A DNA stretch of 10,330 nt from DATJXG01 sp035500455 (GTDB lineage: Bacteria; Acidobacteriota; Terriglobia; Terriglobales; Acidobacteriaceae). Under the pieces are notes generated by a model, which searched no databases, was not told the origin of the DNA, and worked only from the letters and a program-made list of their open reading frames with translations. The stretch spans positions 1 through 10,330 of the forward strand of contig DATJXG010000019.1 of NCBI GenBank assembly GCA_035500455.1. Reading direction: 5' to 3'. Shown here in pieces: positions 6,030-10,330 of the stretch; within the stretch, counting starts at the first letter, position 1, and each line of letters begins with the position of its first letter. The position numbers and the translations under genes are program-made.

Positions 6030-6872
6030 ATGAGTGCTGCTTTCCAGGTCGGGGACATTCACATCGGGTCCGGCAATCTTTTTCTCATCGCCGGACCGTG
6101 CGTGATCGAGAGCGAGGAGCATGCGCTGTTCATGGCGGAAGTCATTAAGGGCGTCACGCGCTCGCTGAACGTTCCTTTCATCTTCAAAGCTTCCTACGAC
6201 AAAGCCAACCGCACTTCGATCCGCAGCTATCGCGGGCCCGGCCTGGCGGAGGGGTTGCGCATTCTGAAAAAGGTGAAGGACGAAGTTCATCTGCCGATTC
6301 TCACCGATGTACACGAGGCCGGCGACGTAGCCAAAGTGGCGGAGGTTGCCGACGTATTGCAGATTCCCGCTTTTCTTTGCCGCCAGACCGATCTGGTGGT
6401 CGCCGCGGCGATGAGCGAACGGGCAGTAAATATCAAGAAAGGGCAATTCGTCTCGCCCTGGGATATGCGGCACGCGGTTGAGAAGTGCCATGCCGCGGGC
6501 AACAGCCGAGTATTCCTTACCGAGCGCGGCGCCAGCTTCGGCTACAACAACCTGGTGGTGGACATGCGCTCGCTGGCGATCATGCGCCAATTCGCACCCG
6601 TAGTGTTCGACGCTACTCACTCGGTGCAACTGCCCTCCGCGCAAAATGACGGCGAGCAGGCCACAAGCGGTGGACAGCCTGAGTTCATTCCGCTGCTGGC
6701 GCGATCGGCTGTAGCGGCCGGCGTGGACGGGGTTTTTCTGGAAGTTCACGACAATCCGAAAGAGGCAAAGTCGGACGGGGCGAACGCGCTGGAATCCACC
6801 AAGCTGCGCGGAGTCTTGAAGGAGTTGCTGGCGATCCAAAAGAGCATCGAAGTTGCGCATGCGGCGCCGTGA
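6030..6872 (+). CDS. kdsA: 3-deoxy-8-phosphooctulonate synthase, metal-dependent class
   Basis: The 280-residue enzyme condenses phosphoenolpyruvate with arabinose-5-phosphate to Kdo-8-phosphate, the first committed step to the Kdo of the lipopolysaccharide inner core. Signature blocks are IAGPCVIES (20-28), FKASYDKANRTSI (52-64), PILTDVHE (89-96), AFLCRQTDL (114-122), LTERGASFGYNNLVVDMR (163-180) and DATHSVQLP (194-202). C24, H197, E238 and D249 fall where metal-dependent (Aquifex-type) enzymes place their ligands; the metal-independent E. coli type has Asn at the Cys position. The ATG at 6030 is chosen because homology begins just after it; the frame is open further upstream, but only through repeat sequence. 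There is no good Shine-Dalgarno sequence because the TTTGTGG repeat occupies that site. Downstream of pyrG, whose CTP is used when Kdo is activated. Confidence 0.97.
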   Translation: MSAAFQVGDIHIGSGNLFLIAGPCVIESEEHALFMAEVIKGVTRSLNVPFIFKASYDKANRTSIRSYRGPGLAEGLRILKKVKDEVHLPILTDVHEAGDVAKVAEVADVLQIPAFLCRQTDLVVAAAMSERAVNIKKGQFVSPWDMRHAVEKCHAAGNSRVFLTERGASFGYNNLVVDMRSLAIMRQFAPVVFDATHSVQLPSAQNDGEQATSGGQPEFIPLLARSAVAAGVDGVFLEVHDNPKEAKSDGANALESTKLRGVLKELLAIQKSIEVAHAAP

Positions 6873-6887
6873 GCGACTCACGGTCTT

Positions 6888-6940
6888 CTTTGCGATCTTT
6901 GCGCTTTCTCATAACCGCGGAGATCGCAAAGAACGCAAAG
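6888..6940. repeat. Inverted pair of tandem CTTTGCG heptamers
   Basis: The left arm (6888-6903) is CTTTGCG-AT-CTTTGCG. The right arm (6925-6940) is CGCAAAG-AA-CGCAAAG. The arms pair over 16 bp with one mismatch around a 21-bp spacer. The element fills most of the 93-bp kdsA to oxidoreductase gap and would form a strong hairpin in RNA. It is not followed by a T-run and is better seen as a dispersed extragenic repeat than a terminator. Confidence 0.8.
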
Positions 6941-6965
6941 GGAAAACCAATCGCGGGAGGATGCC

Positions 6966-8081
6966 GTGCGAAATCTCTTCTATCTCGGCGTGGTTCTGGT
7001 ACTGCTGGCGGGCGGCCCCTGGAGCCTGGCACAGAGCCCCGCAGGCAATAACGCCGCTCCCTTGCGCGTAGGCATCGTGGGACTCGTGCATGGCCACGTC
7101 GGTGGATTCTTTCAGCATTCCATGAATGACCCCTCCGTCACTCTGGTGGGAATTGCGGAGCCGGATGCGCAACTTGCGGAGAAGTATTTCAGTTACTACA
7201 AAATCGACCATTCCCTGCTCTACTCCTCGCTCGAAGAGATGCTGCAGAAAACCCACCCGCAAGCGGTGCTGGCTTATACGAATACCTTCGACCATCGCAA
7301 GGTCGTAGAGATCTGTGCCCGCCACGGCGTGCACGTGATGATGGAAAAGCCGCTGGCCGTGAGCTTCGCCGATGCCCTGGCGATGCAAAAAGCCGCACAG
7401 CAAGGCAAAATCCACGTACTGGTGAACTACGAGACCAGTTGGTATCGCAGCAACCACGCGGCTTACGATCTGCTGCATCGGGGAGCCTTGGGAGAGGTCC
7501 GCAAAGTTGTCGTGCATGACGGGCACCAGGGGCCGAAAGAGATCAATGTGCCTCCGGAATTCATGGCGTGGCTGAATGATCCCAAACTCAACGGAGGCGG
7601 CGCGCTTTATGATTTCGGCTGCTACGGGGCTGACCTGATGACCTGGCTGGTGGATGGCAAACGGCCGCTGACGGTAACGGCGGTCACTCAGCACATCAAG
7701 CCGGATGAATACCGCGTGGATGATGAGGCGACGGTGATTCTCACCTACCCGAAAGCCCAAGCCATTCTGCAAGCGTCCTGGAACTGGCCCTTCGACCGCA
7801 AGGATATGGAAGTGTACGGCAGCACGGGATACGTCATGACAGTCGGCCACGACGACGTGCGGGTACGGCTCAAGGGCAAGGACGAAGAAAAGGTAGCGGG
7901 TGACCCGGTGCCCGCTCCCTATGATAATTCCTTGTCAATGTTGCGGGCTGTGGTTCTGGATGGGGCAAAACCTGACGGCATGTCGTCGCTGGAGACCAAT
8001 ATGGTAGTCGCGGAAATTCTCGACGCAGCGCGGCGTTCCGCAGCTTCGGGAAAGACGATCAACCTTCCGCCGGCGCCATAG
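6966..8081 (+). CDS. Exported Gfo/Idh/MocA-family oxidoreductase
   Basis: The 371-residue product has a Gfo/Idh/MocA fold: an N-terminal NAD(P)-binding Rossmann domain (RVGIVGLVHGHVGG at 34-47) and a C-terminal alpha/beta substrate domain, typical of sugar or cyclitol dehydrogenases and related enzymes. The conserved EKP motif is at 127-129 (MMEKPLA). The usual D-x-G-x-H-x-x-D catalytic segment reads DFGCYGADL (216-224), with Y220 in place of His. NWPFDRKDMEVYG (273-285) is typical of a subgroup I recall from soil bacteria. Residues 1-23 form a Sec-type signal peptide (hydrophobic 4-16, SLAQ near the cleavage site) with no twin-arginine motif, so it appears periplasmic. The GTG start is well supported by GGGAGGA at 6955-6961, five bases after GGAGG. 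Substrate is unknown. Confidence 0.93.
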   Translation: MRNLFYLGVVLVLLAGGPWSLAQSPAGNNAAPLRVGIVGLVHGHVGGFFQHSMNDPSVTLVGIAEPDAQLAEKYFSYYKIDHSLLYSSLEEMLQKTHPQAVLAYTNTFDHRKVVEICARHGVHVMMEKPLAVSFADALAMQKAAQQGKIHVLVNYETSWYRSNHAAYDLLHRGALGEVRKVVVHDGHQGPKEINVPPEFMAWLNDPKLNGGGALYDFGCYGADLMTWLVDGKRPLTVTAVTQHIKPDEYRVDDEATVILTYPKAQAILQASWNWPFDRKDMEVYGSTGYVMTVGHDDVRVRLKGKDEEKVAGDPVPAPYDNSLSMLRAVVLDGAKPDGMSSLETNMVVAEILDAARRSAASGKTINLPPAP

Positions 8082-8100
8082 CGAATCTGCTAACATTCGC
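8081..8100 (+). repeat. Weak hairpin after the oxidoreductase stop codon
   Basis: GCGAAT (8081-8086) and ATTCGC (8095-8100) form a 6-bp stem with an 8-nt loop that begins at the last base of the stop codon. No T-run follows, so it may slow decay of the transcript end but is not a convincing terminator. Confidence 0.3.
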
Positions 8101-8195
8101 GACATCCCTCGGTGTTCTCACAATCTTCTGGGGCCCTTTCTGTCGCGAATTATCACGGAGGACGAAGAGGACGCTTAGAAGGCAGAACCAATGCC

Positions 8196-9338
8196 ATGCA
8201 GATCGTCAGCCTCATTTTCGGCTTTGCCGTTATCTTCTCGGTTCTTCTGGACGCGTTCGAGACGGTGGTGCTGCCGCGCCGCGTCACCCGACTATTTCGC
8301 CTTACCGCGTGGTTCTACCGCCGCACCTGGATTCCCTGGCGGAGAATGGCCCAACGCATCGAGCCGGGGCGCCGGCGCGAATCGTTTTTGGGATATTTCG
8401 GGCCCCTGTCGCTGATTTTTCTTCTCGCTTTTTGGGCCGCCAGCCTGATCCTCGGCTTCGCCCTGCTGCAGTTTGGGGCAGGGGAGCATGTGCGGCTGGG
8501 CGGCGAGCCTATTACGTTTGGCGTGCTTGTTTATCACAGCGGCGAGACCTTCTTCACCCTCGGCTATGGCGACATTACGCCCGCCTCAGGTCCGGCCCGG
8601 GCCCTGGCGGTGATCGAAGCCGGCATGGGCTTCGCTTTCCTTGGGGTGGTCATCGGATATTTGCCGACAATTTATTCGGCGTTCTCGCGCCGGGAAGTGG
8701 AAATTTCTTTGCTGGACGCGCGCGCGGGATCACCGCCGACCGCAGCCGAATTGCTGGCCCGCTTCGGCAAGTGTCCCAAACAGGACGTGCTCGACCAGGT
8801 TCTGCGGGATTGGGAACGCTGGTCGGGAGAGGTGCTGGAGAGCCACCTTTCCTACCCCGTGCTCAGTTTCTTCCGCTCTCAGCACAACAACCAATCGTGG
8901 CTGGGAGCCTTGACCACCATTCTGGATACCACCTCGCTCATCATTGCGGGAGTGGGAGAAATACGCGCCGAGCAGGCACGGATCACTTTTGCTGCCGCCC
9001 GCCATGCCGTGGTCGATCTGGCGCAGGTCATCAACGCCCGCTACAACCCCGACCTGCCGGACCGCTTCCCGCCGGCGGAACTGGAACGCCTGCGGCAGAT
9101 GCTGGCGGAGCGCCAATTGCTGCTTCGCCAAGGTCCGGAGTCTGAGCAGAAGCTGGCTCATTTGCGTTCGCTCTACGAACCCTATGCGCAAGCCATGGCG
9201 GGAAATCTGCTTGTAACGCTTCCGCCGTGGATTCATACTGAGAAACGAAAAGACAACTGGCAGGCCGGCCCTTGGGACAAGCTGATCCAGGCGCACACAG
9301 CGTCAGCCCGCATGCCATTCTCGGATGACCACTTCTAA
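8196..9338 (+). CDS. Two-TM-type potassium channel with a long cytosolic C-terminus
   Basis: The 380-residue inner-membrane protein has a potassium channel pore: an Ion_trans_2-type pore loop with the selectivity filter TLGYGD at 121-126, a pore helix just before it (SGETFF) and an inner helix at about 135-163. Preceding hydrophobic segments are at 3-25 and 66-93, so the topology is probably three membrane segments with the pore between the last two. The C-terminal region of roughly 215 residues (165-380) is soluble and helical. It lacks the GxGxxG nucleotide motif of RCK/TrkA domains, so its gating input is not obvious. The ATG at 8196 is chosen because the hydrophobic N-terminus starts right there; AGAAGG at 8177-8182 is a somewhat distant ribosome binding site. 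An upstream in-frame ATG at 8112 would add 28 hydrophilic residues. Confidence 0.9.
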   Translation: MQIVSLIFGFAVIFSVLLDAFETVVLPRRVTRLFRLTAWFYRRTWIPWRRMAQRIEPGRRRESFLGYFGPLSLIFLLAFWAASLILGFALLQFGAGEHVRLGGEPITFGVLVYHSGETFFTLGYGDITPASGPARALAVIEAGMGFAFLGVVIGYLPTIYSAFSRREVEISLLDARAGSPPTAAELLARFGKCPKQDVLDQVLRDWERWSGEVLESHLSYPVLSFFRSQHNNQSWLGALTTILDTTSLIIAGVGEIRAEQARITFAAARHAVVDLAQVINARYNPDLPDRFPPAELERLRQMLAERQLLLRQGPESEQKLAHLRSLYEPYAQAMAGNLLVTLPPWIHTEKRKDNWQAGPWDKLIQAHTASARMPFSDDHF

Positions 9339-9354
9339 CCAGATTTGAAAAAGC

Positions 9355-9366
9355 CCGGGGCCCCGG
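9355..9366. repeat. GC palindrome CCGGGGCCCCGG
   Basis: A perfect 12-bp palindrome lies in the 50-bp gap between the channel gene and the next gene. On the minus strand it is followed by GCTTTTTC, which would suit a terminator for leftward transcription, but no leftward gene lies nearby. On the plus strand it has no T-run. Confidence 0.4.
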
Positions 9367-9388
9367 AAAGTATCAGCAGGAGGGCGCC

Positions 9389-10330
9389 ATGGCGCAGTGC
9401 GGAATTCCACGAATTGACGGGCTGCTCTCTGGAACTAACGGTGTTTCTGCAATTGGCCCGCGAGATCCGGATAAGGCCGCAATTGGCGCATTGCAGGATC
9501 TGTTGGCGGGACTCGGCCAGCCCGGGCTGCCGGGATTGCTCAGTCCGAACTACGGCACGTTCGGACCGGCCACCGCACAGGCCGTGCGCAACTTCTGCCT
9601 GCAACAGAGCCTGCCCCCACAAGACAGTGTGGACTACCAAACTCTTAAGGCGATCGTGCAGGCGCCGGCCGGGCTGCCGATCGCTTCCCGGTCCTATCTG
9701 ACTTTGGTTTTGGACTTCCCCTTCGACTCGCTGACCAAGGTGATGAGTGTGACAGCTCAGATGGAAGGGGCGGGAAGATTCTCAGCTCAGAACCGGAATT
9801 CTGATCACGCCGGACTCTCGTTCGGGTTGATCCAATGGGCCCAGAAGCCGGGACGGCTGACGGAAATTCTCCGGGCGTTCTCCACCGCTTCGTCGGAAGA
9901 TTTCACTCGGATATTCGGCGCGGGCGATGCGGGCTTGGCGTCGGCCCTGCTGATTCATACCCAAAAACCCAAGGGTGGAATTGATCCAGCGAGCGGTCAG
10001 ACCACCGACCCGGCCTTCGATCTGATCGCTGAACCGTGGACCAGCCGGTTCAAGGCCGCTGCCGTTTTCCTGCCTTTCCAGGAGGTGCAGGTGCGAACGG
10101 CCTTGAAAGATTTCTCCAGCTCCCTGGCAATGATCCGGCAGTATGCGCCGCAGCTGAAGTCGGAACGGGCGGTGGGCTTCATGCTCGACCTGGCCAATCA
10201 GTTCGGCGATCCCGGCGCGCGAAGCGTTTATCAGAACGTGCAAAAGCCGGGCATGCCGCAGGACGAACTGCTGCGGGCCATCGCTGATGAATCCGTAGAG
10301 CGGATTCAGGACGCCTTCAAAGCCGGGACT
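9389..10330 (+). CDS. Peptidoglycan-binding and lysozyme/chitosanase-like protein, 3' end outside the window
   Basis: The reading frame is open to the last base, giving 314 residues of a longer protein. AGGAGG at 9378-9383 lies five bases before the ATG, so the start is well supported. Residues about 28-90 look like a peptidoglycan-binding domain 1 (DKAAIGALQDLL ... YGTFGPATAQAVRNF ... TLKAIV). Residues about 112-300 look like a lysozyme-like or GH46-chitosanase-like domain: AQMEGAGRF with E126 as candidate general acid, NSDHAGLSFGLIQWAQKPG (137-155), then a helical region with ANQFGDPGARSVYQ (269-282). This suggests cleavage of a cell-wall or chitosan-like glycan. No signal peptide or membrane anchor is visible at the N-terminus, so export must be by another route or the protein acts inside. 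Family assignment is by motif only. Confidence 0.8.
   Translation, partial: MAQCGIPRIDGLLSGTNGVSAIGPRDPDKAAIGALQDLLAGLGQPGLPGLLSPNYGTFGPATAQAVRNFCLQQSLPPQDSVDYQTLKAIVQAPAGLPIASRSYLTLVLDFPFDSLTKVMSVTAQMEGAGRFSAQNRNSDHAGLSFGLIQWAQKPGRLTEILRAFSTASSEDFTRIFGAGDAGLASALLIHTQKPKGGIDPASGQTTDPAFDLIAEPWTSRFKAAAVFLPFQEVQVRTALKDFSSSLAMIRQYAPQLKSERAVGFMLDLANQFGDPGARSVYQNVQKPGMPQDELLRAIADESVERIQDAFKAGT

Noticed and set aside
6012..6881. 289-codon minus-strand frame antisense to kdsA
   Set aside because: It is the shadow of kdsA and its translation is rich in Arg and His with no domain pattern. The same applies to the 313-codon antisense frame at 6909-7850.
5983..6940. CRISPR-like array around kdsA
   Set aside because: The repeat units are 7-9 bp, degenerate and separated by a whole gene, with no uniform spacers and no cas genes.
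8309..9145. 278-codon plus-strand frame overlapping the potassium channel
   Set aside because: It lies in another frame of the clear channel gene and gives a Gly/Arg/Ala-rich product without features.

Overview
The window looks like a chromosomal core-plus-accessory stretch from a Gram-negative, moderately GC-rich soil-type bacterium, most plausibly an Acidobacteriota member. A kdsA gene implies Kdo-containing lipopolysaccharide. The protein style and the intergenic repeat families (TTTGCG/TTTGTGG-type elements, GCCGGCG-GGA-CGCCGGC hairpins, AACTG/GAGAACC-type inverted repeats) resemble those I associate with Acidobacteriota. The taxonomic call is inference; no rRNA or lineage marker is present.

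Layout: positions 1-513 hold no gene I can support, only small inverted repeats. Positions 514-3200 are a minus-strand block in the transcription order secreted hypothetical protein (2187-3200), Mrp/ApbC P-loop ATPase (1216-2067), YkgJ-type cysteine-cluster protein (514-1125). A Fe-S carrier ATPase upstream of a Cys-rich metal-binding-like protein is a plausible functional pair. A divergent intergenic region (3201-3313) follows. Then comes a plus-strand block to the window end: an Asp/Glu racemase-superfamily protein lacking both usual cysteine positions (3314-4009), CTP synthase pyrG (4119-5831), Kdo-8-phosphate synthase kdsA (6030-6872), a Gfo/Idh/MocA oxidoreductase with a signal peptide (6966-8081), a one-pore potassium channel (8196-9338), and the start of a peptidoglycan-binding/lysozyme-like protein that runs off the end (9389-10330).

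PyrG and KdsA are metabolically linked: KdsA makes Kdo-8-P, and CTP is consumed later when Kdo is activated to CMP-Kdo. The remaining plus-strand genes have no obvious shared pathway.

I found no CRISPR array, transposase, phage module, rRNA or tRNA. I do not see a clear new multi-gene system. The most interesting signals are (i) several repeat classes packed into the short intergenic gaps, two of which supply gene 3' ends (the pyrG C-terminal tail and the stop of the secreted protein); (ii) the racemase-like protein with Ala83/Gly197 where catalytic residues are expected; (iii) an imperfect palindrome overlapping the likely pyrG promoter; and (iv) a cell-wall-hydrolase-like protein with no signal peptide.
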